From NCBI GenBank assembly GCA_002310035.1, contig DBYC01000028.1:1-40297 (forward strand): a stretch of 40,297 bases of DNA, read 5' to 3'. Each line of letters starts with the position of its first letter. Position 1 is the stretch's first letter. This document shows positions 16,809 through 24,869 of this stretch, piece by piece. Under the pieces are notes generated by a model. That model worked only from the letters and a program-made list of their open reading frames with translations, had not been told where the DNA came from and made no database searches. This DNA comes from a bacterium UBP6_UBA1196. Lineage in GTDB: Bacteria; UBP6; UBA1177. The position numbers and the translations under genes are program-made.

Positions 16809-17237
16809 ATGATAATTTCTGCTGGAGCCGACCACGGCGGTTTCGAACTGAAAGACAAACTAGTCGGATTTCTGCGTGAAAAAGGATTCAAAGTCATCGA
16901 CAACGGCACAAATTCGCCAGATTCGGTCGATTATCCCGACTATGCGAAAGCAGTAGCGCACGATATTCTTGAAAAACGCGCAGATTTCGGTCTTTTAGTC
17001 TGCGGATCGGGGATAGGAATCTCTATCGCTGCGAACCGTTTCAAAGGGATCCGCGCCGCACTTGTGACAAATTCCGATCATGCCCGCCTTTCAAGAGAGC
17101 ACAACAATGCCAATGTCATTGCACTCGGCGGCCGCTTCACTTCTTTTGAAGATGCTGCGAAGTGGCTTGAGATTTTTCTTTCGACTCCTTTTGAAGGCGG
17201 AAGACACGAGCGCAGGATAGCTAAACTCGACGAATAA
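16809..17237 (+). CDS. rpiB: ribose-5-phosphate isomerase B
   Basis: 142 residues, the full family length. Phosphate/substrate motif GADHGG at the N-terminus (D8, H9), catalytic C65 in VCGSGIGISIAANR, and SREHNNANVIALGGR towards the C-terminus. It interconverts ribose-5-phosphate and ribulose-5-phosphate in the non-oxidative pentose phosphate pathway; relatives act on allose- or galactose-6-phosphate, but nothing in the neighbourhood suggests those. TAGGAG lies before the ATG, 9 bp after the previous stop. Convergent with the Xer gene, with only 19 bp between. Confidence 0.95.
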   Translation: MIISAGADHGGFELKDKLVGFLREKGFKVIDNGTNSPDSVDYPDYAKAVAHDILEKRADFGLLVCGSGIGISIAANRFKGIRAALVTNSDHARLSREHNNANVIALGGRFTSFEDAAKWLEIFLSTPFEGGRHERRIAKLDE

Positions 17238-17256
17238 AAACCTAAAACTTTTTTTG

Positions 17257-18129
17257 TTATTTCGACCCGGGGTGCGCCTTGCGGTAGACTTTTTCAAGGT
17301 GTTCGATCGAAAGATTCGTATAGATTTCGGTCGTGGAAAGGTTGCTGTGCCCCAAAAGATGCTGCAAGTATCTGAGATTCATGCCGTTTTCCAGAAAGTG
17401 GGTCGCGAAACTGTGGCGCAGCATGTGAGGTGTGACTTTGCGGTAGATCCCGCAGTTCCTCGCCAGAGTGTCGATGATGAACTGCACGCCGCGCTCTGTC
17501 AGCTGGCCGCCTTTCAGATTGCAAAAAATTATTGAATCCTTCTCTTTGCCTCCGGGGCGTTTCATAAGATAATTCTCAATAGAATCAATAGCTTGCGATG
17601 TGACAGGAAGCAGTCTTTCCTTTTTTCCTTTACCTAAAACATTGACCGTTTTTCCCTTGAAATCCATATCCTTGATTTTGAGTGAAACGAGTTCGCCTAC
17701 ACGGACTCCGCTGCTGTAAAGCATTTCGATTATCGCACGGTCACGCAGACCTTTCAGATTCTGCGGATAGTTGTAATCAATGAGTTTCGCCATCTCTTCT
17801 CTGGTCAAAGCTCCGGGAAGGATGCCGTCCTTTTTCGGGCCTGTCAGTGTAAGTGCCGGATTATCTTCAACGATTTTTCGTTTGTGCAGAAGAAGGTAAA
17901 ACTGTCTTATCGCCACGATTTTGCGCCGAAGTGACGACGCCTTGACTTCGGAATAAATCGCTCCGAGATAATCCTTGATATCGTCTTTCCCTGCATCTTC
18001 AAGAGAAATGTCGATTTCAGCGAAATAACGCCGCATAAGCTCGATATCAAGGCAGTATGAATCGGCTGTTTTTATAGAATAGCGTTTCTCGTGAAGCAGG
18101 AAGTCGTGAAAAACTTTAATGTGATCCAT
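17257..18129 (-). CDS. tyrosine recombinase, XerC/XerD type
   Basis: 290 residues from the ATG at 18129. N-terminal SAM-like DNA-binding domain (~1-90); catalytic domain with R143 (GVRVGEL), the K of GKGKKERLLP, H235 and R238 (HMLRHSFATH), H261 (LLGHSNLST) and nucleophile Y270. Xer recombinases resolve chromosome dimers at dif sites and work with FtsK at division. XerC and XerD cannot be told apart by eye, though the length and LRHSFATHFLENG fit XerD-like proteins. The ATG shares one base with the TAA of the S9 peptidase gene and has GAAGGG upstream, so it is translationally coupled. No integrase hallmarks or att sites are nearby. Confidence 0.9.
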   Translation of the reverse strand: MDHIKVFHDFLLHEKRYSIKTADSYCLDIELMRRYFAEIDISLEDAGKDDIKDYLGAIYSEVKASSLRRKIVAIRQFYLLLHKRKIVEDNPALTLTGPKKDGILPGALTREEMAKLIDYNYPQNLKGLRDRAIIEMLYSSGVRVGELVSLKIKDMDFKGKTVNVLGKGKKERLLPVTSQAIDSIENYLMKRPGGKEKDSIIFCNLKGGQLTERGVQFIIDTLARNCGIYRKVTPHMLRHSFATHFLENGMNLRYLQHLLGHSNLSTTEIYTNLSIEHLEKVYRKAHPGSK

Positions 18130-19997
18130 TAGTTGCCCTTCACACAATTCTCAATGAACTCTGCACTTTTCATAAAATAAATCTCGCGGTTCGCCTTTTT
18201 GCGGTAGCCGTGGCCTTCATCCTCAAAAATGTGTTTCTGCACTTTTTTGCCCGCTTTTTTAAGTTTGTCGATCAGAATATATGCGTCGCTCACCGGAACG
18301 CGCGGGTCGTTAGCGCCGTGGAAAACGAAAAGTTCCCCTTTGATTTTGTCAGCCATGTTCGTGGGAGAAACCGAAGCCAGAAATTCCCTGTCTGTAAGCG
18401 GGCCGTATTCGGCTTCACGCAGATGACGGCGGTAACTTGAAGTATTTTCAAGGAAATTTATGAGATCGACGACTCCGACGTTGTCGATCCCGCAGATGTA
18501 GTCATCAGCGAACTGCGCCATCGACGCGACAGTCATAAATCCGCCGTAACTTCCGCCGTTTGCGATAAATTTTTTGGGCTGCGCGAGACCGTTTTTCACT
18601 AAATCTTCGAGGATCGCGCCGCCGTCACGCACTGAATCCATGCGGAGTTTGTAGTTGTCAAGATCCATGTATCTTCTGCCGTAGCCTGACGAACCGCGGA
18701 CATTCGGAGCCGCGACAGCGATCCCTTTTGAAAGGTAATACTGAAACTGCGTCGTGAAGCCCGGCCTGAACTGCCCTTCCGGCCCGCCGTGAAAATAGAC
18801 AACTACCGGAAACGGCGGTTTTCCTGTTTTCGGCAGATAGAGAAAATAGGGGATTTCCTCGCCGTCGAAACTTTTCACTTTTCTGAGTTCAGGAGCTGCA
18901 AACTTCGAAACATCGATCCCATTATCTTTGGAATAACCGAATTTCTGCAATGTTTTTTCATTCAAATCAAATATCTGCGGCATCGGGATCTCGCCTTCGG
19001 AAGAGATTTTAAGGACAAGTTTTCCGTTTTTGAGCGAATTCAGCCCGACTAACGATTTTCCGAAATCAAGCGGTTCGATCTCTCCTTTTTTGTAATGGAA
19101 ACACCTGCTGTAACCTTCCTCGTTCGTGCAGAAAACAGCTTCTTCGCGGCTTTTATGATCAATAACGACCGATTCAACGCCCCACTTGTCCTCAAAAATC
19201 GTCTTCTTTGCAAAATCACCAACGATTTCAAGGTATTCCATGTCGTTTTTTTCGTTGGTTTTCATCAGGATCCCGCTTTCAAAATAGGCGAGCGGAATAT
19301 ATTTTTTGTCGGGATCGGAGACTTTTATTTTTTTCGCTTTACCGTTTCTGAAGCGGTAGGGAACGGTTTTCATGTTGCTTTCGTAGGTGTAGAAAAGAAA
19401 ATCGTCCTTCGAAAGGGCGTCGGTAATGTTGTTGAAGCCTTTTTTCTCGACAAGCAAAGTCCGTTTTTTTGCAGCGATATCAAGGTGATAGATGAAAAAA
19501 TCCTTGCCGTTGGCCTCGTTTGAAGCGTAAAGAATTTCGTTTTCGTTGAGCCACACCGGATCTTCATAGCGCACCGCGTCGTCGGCAAGAAGAGGCTCGT
19601 ATTTTCCGGTTTTAAAAGAGTAAAGATAAAAATCGTATTGCTCGTTTCCCCCTTTTGCAGCCGTAAAAATCAACTGCGACTCGTCTGGACTCAGCGTGTA
19701 GGTTTCAACCGCATCCTCAAGAAAAGAGAGCTGCTTCGTCTCCTTTCCGTCGGCAGATTCAAGGAAAAGCTGCGCGGCGTTTTCTTTTCTTGCGATATAA
19801 AGTTTTGCGCCGTTTTCAAGCAGATAACCAGAATGCGAAGTCTCGATCCCGATGTAGTCAAGGATCGTTTTCGCTGCGGCGGCAGGTTTGGTTTTTGTTT
19901 CCGCGGCAGTTTCTTCGGCAGGATTTTTCTCGTTTTTCGATGTGCAGGATGTAAACCAAAGTAAAGCAAGGAAAAGTGTGAAAATGATTTTTTTCAT
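18129..19997 (-). CDS. S9 prolyl-oligopeptidase family lipoprotein
   Basis: 622 residues. Lipobox WFTSC (C18), so lipid-anchored in the envelope. Residues ~45-370 are a beta-propeller-like N-terminal domain (TLSPDESQLIFTA and similar blades). The alpha/beta-hydrolase domain has the nucleophile S483 in NGGSYGGF, D564 in HGANDPRVPVSD and H596 in EDEGHGY, plus the oxyanion-hole region YFHGGPEGQF. This fits dipeptidyl/acylaminoacyl peptidases that trim short peptides. GGAG lies 6 nt before the ATG. It is the fourth gene of the operon with the FadL-like protein, and a POT-like transporter at 8.6-10 kb could take up such products (inference). Confidence 0.9.
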   Translation of the reverse strand: MKKIIFTLFLALLWFTSCTSKNEKNPAEETAAETKTKPAAAAKTILDYIGIETSHSGYLLENGAKLYIARKENAAQLFLESADGKETKQLSFLEDAVETYTLSPDESQLIFTAAKGGNEQYDFYLYSFKTGKYEPLLADDAVRYEDPVWLNENEILYASNEANGKDFFIYHLDIAAKKRTLLVEKKGFNNITDALSKDDFLFYTYESNMKTVPYRFRNGKAKKIKVSDPDKKYIPLAYFESGILMKTNEKNDMEYLEIVGDFAKKTIFEDKWGVESVVIDHKSREEAVFCTNEEGYSRCFHYKKGEIEPLDFGKSLVGLNSLKNGKLVLKISSEGEIPMPQIFDLNEKTLQKFGYSKDNGIDVSKFAAPELRKVKSFDGEEIPYFLYLPKTGKPPFPVVVYFHGGPEGQFRPGFTTQFQYYLSKGIAVAAPNVRGSSGYGRRYMDLDNYKLRMDSVRDGGAILEDLVKNGLAQPKKFIANGGSYGGFMTVASMAQFADDYICGIDNVGVVDLINFLENTSSYRRHLREAEYGPLTDREFLASVSPTNMADKIKGELFVFHGANDPRVPVSDAYILIDKLKKAGKKVQKHIFEDEGHGYRKKANREIYFMKSAEFIENCVKGN

Positions 19998-20037
19998 GTC
20001 AGCTCCAAAAGTTGAAAATGAGTCATTGCCGGTAAAA

Positions 20038-20961
20038 TCAGAGCTTCCCCGTCATATTGTCGCGTTTCAGGAACTCGCGGTGGCGGCCAGGGTGCTCAGC
20101 GAGGATTTTCTTTAGATATTTTAAATTATTGCTCATTCCTTTACGGTACAGGTCCTCGTTTATGCCGTATCTTTTCTGAAAGTGCAGCAGAAGTTTTCCT
20201 GTCAGACCGTCAAGCTCGTTCGAGAGCCGCTTTTCGATGATGTCGAAAAAGCCGATGGTTTTGGAAAGCAACTCTTCTTCGGAAGAGTAGAAAGGAATGT
20301 GGCCCGTTTCGAATTCACGGTAGAGGAAAAGGAGTTTTTCAAGATAGATTCTGTCGGCTGTCTGACCGATGAGATCGGCCGAAGCGAGAATTTTGGCTAA
20401 TTCTTCGGTTTCGGGATCGGAAAATTCTATGTCGTCAGGCTTTACGCTGAGATCTGTAAGAAGAATCATCTGCTTTGTTTTCTCGATATCGTCCTTGGAA
20501 TAACCTCTTTCAGACATATATTTTTCCGCGAAAACCATGCTGCGTCTGACATGCGTCGAAGTGTAGACGGCTCCGTTTTCTACAGGGTCGTCGGTTTCGG
20601 GAATATAGCCCGTGTCATGGAAAAGTGCGGCCAGTGAAAGCAGAAAAATATTGTTTTTTGAAAATTTTTCACCGTCAAGCATCAGAGAATCGGCGATTCT
20701 TAGAGCTGCCAGAACGACATCCAGAACATGCCTGAAATCGTGATATTCAGTATCGCATGCTTTGTAGCCTTTGAATCTTCCTTCGTAAAGCGCCCGAATA
20801 TCATCAAAAACCTCAAGCGATTTTTCCGCTTGAACCGGAGCAAGCTCCAAAACCTCTGAAAGTTTTGCGAAAACACTGCGGCATTCCCCGATGTCACGGG
20901 TGTCGGCAAGCCTTGCGAGCTGTATCGGGTAGGGTGATTCTTTGATTATGAAATCATTCAT
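20038..20961 (-). CDS. HD-domain phosphohydrolase
   Basis: 307 residues, no signal peptide. The metal site reads YHDFRH (73-78), HD at 115-116 (LFHDTGY), H137 and D196 (SADLIG). The EYHDFRHVLDV string resembles class I cyclic-nucleotide phosphodiesterases (YHNxxHAxDV), so a nucleotide or cyclic-nucleotide substrate is possible but not shown. The regions before ~70 and after ~230 are helical. No clear ribosome-binding site before the ATG; it lies 33 bp after the lipoprotein stop and may depend on its translation. Confidence 0.78.
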   Translation of the reverse strand: MNDFIIKESPYPIQLARLADTRDIGECRSVFAKLSEVLELAPVQAEKSLEVFDDIRALYEGRFKGYKACDTEYHDFRHVLDVVLAALRIADSLMLDGEKFSKNNIFLLSLAALFHDTGYIPETDDPVENGAVYTSTHVRRSMVFAEKYMSERGYSKDDIEKTKQMILLTDLSVKPDDIEFSDPETEELAKILASADLIGQTADRIYLEKLLFLYREFETGHIPFYSSEEELLSKTIGFFDIIEKRLSNELDGLTGKLLLHFQKRYGINEDLYRKGMSNNLKYLKKILAEHPGRHREFLKRDNMTGKL

Positions 20962-20994
20962 GCGGTTTTTTGAAAAACAATGGATCCTTCATCA

Positions 20995-22188
20995 CTATTC
21001 AAGCGGAACAGGCGGATCTGCCGGGAAAATGGTGAGAGCGTTATTGCGGATGTATTCACAGTCGCTCTTTTCAGGAATCTTGAACTGTTGAATAAAGTTG
21101 AAAGGACCGGTAAATCCAGGCTGTTTCGAACTGTTCTGCTGCTGGTTATTAGCACCGAGTTTAAGTACCGAAGTATCTGAACCGCCTTCGACAACAAGAA
21201 TTTTCTGCTCGTCTGTCCAGTCTACCAGTGCATATATTGTCGCGCCGTCGTCGGAAACAATACCGTTGTAGATTGTGGAAGATGATTTTTCGACCATGCC
21301 GAGAGAAGCATTGCCGCCGATAGAACCTTTTGCGTTTACGGTAAGGCCTGCGCGTTCATCGTTGTCCCAATCCTGAACACATTCATTGTTCGGTTCTGTC
21401 GGAAGGGTGTATGCGGCCGGATTGTCGCCATAGCAATTAGGATCAATTGCACGGATTTCCCAAAGGACATCCTGCTCGAAACCTATGGTTCCGTCTGCGT
21501 TTGTTACCAGTTTGGATTCCTTGACTGTAGTTCCAAGGGCGTCAGCAAACGACTGCGGCATTACGATGGCAAGCAGTCCGCTCTGGTCATTGCCGATAGT
21601 AATTTTGCAGTATGTTGCTTTTGCGTGGACTTTATCCTGTTCCTGTTCCTGCTCAATGAGGAAATAAGTTCTTGTCCAGCCTTCCGCAGCACTGATCGGG
21701 CCGATTTTCGATACTGATGTGAACCACATTTTCTGTGCATAGGTTCCGCATACTTTCGGGTATTCTCCGTGGTCGCAAAGAATGCATTCCTCGGTATCGA
21801 CCCAGCTTCCGCCTTCGCATTTCTGGTAAAGCAGTCCTTTGGGGTTGTCGGGGCAGACTGTGTCACCAACTCTGAGCTCGCCTTCATTGCTGCAGGTGTT
21901 GCTGTCAACAGGAGCTGTATCGGCACCGGTATCGCCTGTGTCGGAGCCTGTATCTGAGCCACTGTCAGTGGTATTGGTGTCGCCTGTGTCAGAGCCTGTA
22001 TCTGAGCCGCTTTCAGCACCGGTGTCTGAAGTGCTGTCGGCTGTATCGGTTTTGTCGTCAGGTGTTTCGGCTGAATCTGATTTGTCGTTGTCTGTTTTTT
22101 CAGCTGGGGTTTCGCTGCTGCCGCCGCCGCATGAAGCCATAAAAATGAAAAGCAGGGAAATTGTTAATAAAACCAATGATTTTTTCAT
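20995..22188 (-). CDS. lipoprotein with Asp/Thr/Gly/Ser repeats
   Basis: 397 residues. Signal peptide with lipobox FMASC (C20), GGGSS behind it. Residues ~35-92 are an acidic spacer (SDTGSDTGDT repeats). A short Cys-rich part follows (NTCSNEGELRVGDTVC, CEGGSW, CILCDHGEYPKVC), then a ~250-residue beta-rich domain with no recognised family. ATG at 22188 has AGGAGG 6 nt upstream, and this site overlaps the TAG stop of the FadL-like gene. Probably exposed on the cell surface or held next to the porin; function unknown. Confidence 0.78.
   Translation of the reverse strand: MKKSLVLLTISLLFIFMASCGGGSSETPAEKTDNDKSDSAETPDDKTDTADSTSDTGAESGSDTGSDTGDTNTTDSGSDTGSDTGDTGADTAPVDSNTCSNEGELRVGDTVCPDNPKGLLYQKCEGGSWVDTEECILCDHGEYPKVCGTYAQKMWFTSVSKIGPISAAEGWTRTYFLIEQEQEQDKVHAKATYCKITIGNDQSGLLAIVMPQSFADALGTTVKESKLVTNADGTIGFEQDVLWEIRAIDPNCYGDNPAAYTLPTEPNNECVQDWDNDERAGLTVNAKGSIGGNASLGMVEKSSSTIYNGIVSDDGATIYALVDWTDEQKILVVEGGSDTSVLKLGANNQQQNSSKQPGFTGPFNFIQQFKIPEKSDCEYIRNNALTIFPADPPVPLE
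21905..22055 (-). repeat. low-complexity Ser-Asp-Thr-Gly coding repeat
   Basis: 18-bp-scale units coding for GSDTGSDT, GADT and the like; the block GSDTGSDTGDT occurs twice, with nearly identical DNA. It matches the linker style of the 13.4-14.1 kb lipoprotein. Confidence 0.7.
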
Positions 22189-22197
22189 TGTGACCTC

Positions 22198-23802
22198 CTA
22201 AAAATAGAGTGTAAGCCATAAGCCGCCGGTAAAAATCTGACCGCTGCTTTTATATCCCGGATAGCCGGGGTTGTTTGTCTGAAAACCTTCCGATTCCTTG
22301 ATGGGAGTGTCTTTAGGGCAGTCTGAGTTGAAGCCGTCGCAGACTGAATCAGGGAACTCATCGACAACTTTTCCGTCCTTGCCGACCGAATTCGCCACGC
22401 CTTCCTCCTTTTCTGTGATTCTTTCGAGCATTATGTGTGTCTGGAAGTTGCCGCCGAGCTCAAGCTGCATCTCTTTCGGCAGATCCCATGTATAGCTGAA
22501 TCCAGCTGCAATGGTGAAGCGGTCGTTGTCGACATAGTTCGTTCTGCCGTCCTGATTAGGCACAGGCGAAACGAAATAACCAAGATCCAGACCTGTTTTT
22601 ATCGCGTGATATTTGAAAGATGTCCCGAGAGTGAATTCCCAGCTGTCTTTCCATTTGTATTTGTCGACATTTTCCGAGGCCCAGCTGCCGACACTAGTTA
22701 CATTGCCGTTTTCGTCTTTTTCGATAATCGAGCTGTCCCAGTAGACATTGTATTCCGGGTTTTCATTGTAGCGGTTTTTGTATTTCGACCACTGCCGCCA
22801 GATTGCTGTAAAACCAACGCTCATCTCAAGTTCGTTCTTAAATTTGTAATCAACGAGTGCGATTGACGGCGAAAGGGCTAGCGGCTTGAAAGCATAAGCG
22901 ACGTGGACTCTGTTTCTGTTGATTTCGGCCTCGGCCTCGCGGTCGATGTACCAGAAAGTGATTTTCGTATCGACATCTATGTCTGTTTTTGCCGGAAGAT
23001 GTGCCGTGAAGCCGATCTGAAGCCAGTCTATCGGCCTGATTATAAGGCCGAAATGAGGTGTCAGAACCGGCTTGATCTCGGCCATAGTTCCGATTTTGTT
23101 TTCATTCTTGCCTGCATCCGGCGTGAAGATCGGAGCGTTGACAAGTGCTTCCGCCGTGATATTTGCACCGACGCCCGCATAAACCCATTTGTAGCCTCCG
23201 GCAAGTGCGAGCGAGAGATTGAAAGTCGTCATTCTGTCGTCGTAAAGCTCATAGTGCAGCGAATTGGAGAAATTTGCCTCGCGCTCGTCGGCAAAAAATG
23301 ACTTTTCCTTCATCAGCGAACCCATCGGGATCATTCCGTAAAAACCGATAGCAATGTAGTCTTCCCAAAGCGGAAGTACAAGCCCCAGAGCGCCGTAAAG
23401 ATTGCCTTCTTTCGGTGAATCGTTGCCCCGCGCGTCAAGATCGGCTGTCGGCCGCGTTTTATAGGGGAGGTTAGTTTCTATCGGATCTTTTCCGAGCTGG
23501 TTAGCTCCGTAAATTCCTGTTCCGTCAGCGACGCTGCCGATTATGTTGAGCGAATCTGGCCGGTCGAAAAGGGTGATGTCCAGATTCTGATAGCTGTAGA
23601 AGATATTGAGAGTGAAGCTCCTTTTAGTTTTCGGGAGAAGAGCTGGATTGAAATAAGTCGCCTCTGCGCCGCCGGGAAAAACACGCGCACTCTGCGGATT
23701 TACCGTGCTTGTTGCCCCAAGAGTATCGGTCAGAGTCGAGGCATGTAGCCCTGTGCAGAAAAGAAACATCAATAAAAATAACAACTTGCTTCTGGCTTTC
23801 AT
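22198..23802 (-). CDS. FadL/OmpP1-like outer-membrane protein
   Basis: 534 residues from the ATG at 23802 (MKARSKLLFLLMFLF, GGAG 8 nt upstream); a longer frame begins inside the promoter's -35 box. After the signal peptide, the mature start shows the FadL pattern: SARVFPGGAEATYFNPALLP. Alternating hydrophobic strands run to the C-terminal GLWLTLYF, ending in Phe as outer-membrane barrels do. FadL relatives carry hydrophobic substrates such as fatty acids or aromatics across the outer membrane. First gene of the operon; followed after 9 bp by a repeat lipoprotein. Confidence 0.85.
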   Translation of the reverse strand: MKARSKLLFLLMFLFCTGLHASTLTDTLGATSTVNPQSARVFPGGAEATYFNPALLPKTKRSFTLNIFYSYQNLDITLFDRPDSLNIIGSVADGTGIYGANQLGKDPIETNLPYKTRPTADLDARGNDSPKEGNLYGALGLVLPLWEDYIAIGFYGMIPMGSLMKEKSFFADEREANFSNSLHYELYDDRMTTFNLSLALAGGYKWVYAGVGANITAEALVNAPIFTPDAGKNENKIGTMAEIKPVLTPHFGLIIRPIDWLQIGFTAHLPAKTDIDVDTKITFWYIDREAEAEINRNRVHVAYAFKPLALSPSIALVDYKFKNELEMSVGFTAIWRQWSKYKNRYNENPEYNVYWDSSIIEKDENGNVTSVGSWASENVDKYKWKDSWEFTLGTSFKYHAIKTGLDLGYFVSPVPNQDGRTNYVDNDRFTIAAGFSYTWDLPKEMQLELGGNFQTHIMLERITEKEEGVANSVGKDGKVVDEFPDSVCDGFNSDCPKDTPIKESEGFQTNNPGYPGYKSSGQIFTGGLWLTLYF

Positions 23803-23848
23803 ATATGCGCTCCAAATAAATTCACAATAAACAGGATTAAAACGAACG

Positions 23849-23877
23849 AATTTATTAAAAAATTCATTTAAAGTCAA
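23849..23877 (-). promoter_or_regulatory. promoter for the FadL-to-Xer operon
   Basis: Minus strand: -35 TTGACT (23877-23872), then 17 bp to TAAATT (23854-23849) or 16 bp to ATAAAT (23855-23850). The TTG of the -35 is where the overlong FadL reading frame begins, which argues against that start. Confidence 0.5.
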
Positions 23878-23904
23878 GAAGCGGATATAATGTCGCGGTT
23901 TGAC

Positions 23905-23952
23905 ATCACCCCTTTTGTTTCCCTCTCCACGGTGGAGAGCGGCTGGCGGTGA
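23905..23952. repeat. REP-like palindrome
   Basis: CTCTCCAC-G-GTGGAGAG (23923-23939) with outer CACC / GGTG and a trailing GGCTGGCGGTGAGG. It matches the layout of the widespread intergenic repeat with CCCTCTCC arms followed by GGGGTGAGG. It lies just upstream of the small lipoprotein start and may sit in its leader. Confidence 0.6.
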
Positions 23953-23969
23953 GGTCTCCGGAGGAAAAT

Positions 23970-24260
23970 ATGCGTTTGTTTTTTATCGCTGTTTCGGTGT
24001 TTTTTCTGATGTTTCTGGCAGGTTGTGAGGTCGAGCCTAAATTGCCGGAAGACGCGCTTGTGCTCGATCAGGTGATTTATGTCGACGAAGTACAGACAGG
24101 CGTTCCTCAGACCGTGCAGATGCCTGACGGAAAGGTCGTTACCTATAAAATGCCGATGAAACTCAAGGACAGGCAGCTCATCAAGATCGATGCCAAAAGC
24201 GAACACCCGTACTACATCCGTGTAACTCTCAGAGAGCGCGATGGAAACGAAAAAAAATAG
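23970..24260 (+). CDS. small lipoprotein
   Basis: 96 residues from the ATG at 23970, chosen because GGAGG lies 5 nt upstream. Signal peptide with lipobox FLAGC (C19), then a short beta-rich domain (VDEVQTGVPQTVQMPDGKVV, then YYIRVTLRERDG). Family not recognised. Its last 20 nt overlap the coaE start, so the two are translationally linked. It could be a periplasmic accessory lipoprotein; there is no sign of what it binds. Confidence 0.75.
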   Translation: MRLFFIAVSVFFLMFLAGCEVEPKLPEDALVLDQVIYVDEVQTGVPQTVQMPDGKVVTYKMPMKLKDRQLIKIDAKSEHPYYIRVTLRERDGNEKK

Positions 24261-24843
24261 GGTCGTTGCCGCGCTTACAGGCTCGATTGCGACCGGGAAA
24301 ACGGTCGTTCTTGATTATTTCCGCGATAATCTCGGTTTCAAAGTCGTATCTGCCGACGCCGTGGGGCATGAGGTGTTGAAAAATCCCGAAATCATCGGAA
24401 AAATAGGAGATGCTTTCGGCGAAAATGTTATAAAAGAAGGAACGATTGACAGAGCAGCTTTGGGAAAAATCGTTTTTTCAGACAAAACTGAACTTGAAAA
24501 ACTGAATGGCATCACTCATACGGCTATTTTGGCTAAAACATTTGAAATCATTGACGAATTATCGTTGGCTTCGCCGGTGATCCTGGAAGCTGCGATCCTT
24601 ATCGAGGCTGGCTGGCACAAATATTTCAACACCATAATGCTTACATGGTGCAAACCTGAAATCCAGCTGAACCGCCTGATGACACGCGACAGCATCACCG
24701 AGGAAGAAGCGAAAAAAAGAATTGCATCGCAAATGTCTTTTGAAGCGAAAAAGCCTTTCGCGACTCACATAATCGACACATCTTACGGAATCGAGGTGAC
24801 GCGGTTCACTCTTGAAAAAATAGCGCGGGAACTTTTAAATTAG
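24241..24843 (+). CDS. coaE: dephospho-CoA kinase
   Basis: 200 residues, the normal length. P-loop GSIATGKT at 14-21; family motifs SADAVGHEV, LEAAILIEAGWHKYFN and DSITEEEAKKRIASQM. It phosphorylates dephospho-CoA to CoA with ATP, the last step of coenzyme A synthesis, in the cytoplasm. The lipoprotein frame overlaps its first 20 nt and only a weak GAGAG precedes the ATG, so coupling is likely. Convergent with the DUF1566 gene, 26 bp apart, with no terminator visible between. Confidence 0.95.
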   Translation: METKKNRVVAALTGSIATGKTVVLDYFRDNLGFKVVSADAVGHEVLKNPEIIGKIGDAFGENVIKEGTIDRAALGKIVFSDKTELEKLNGITHTAILAKTFEIIDELSLASPVILEAAILIEAGWHKYFNTIMLTWCKPEIQLNRLMTRDSITEEEAKKRIASQMSFEAKKPFATHIIDTSYGIEVTRFTLEKIARELLN

Positions 24844-24869
24844 CATGAAATTTTTGGAAAAGGTGCGGA

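Noticed and set aside
17238..17256. Attachment site next to the Xer gene
   Set aside because: Only 19 bp lie between it and rpiB and no flanking repeat is seen; the gene is in an operon and looks like a housekeeping Xer.
23803..23877. 25-residue N-terminal extension of the FadL-like protein
   Set aside because: It starts inside a -35 box and a signal peptide with a GGAG site begins at 23802.
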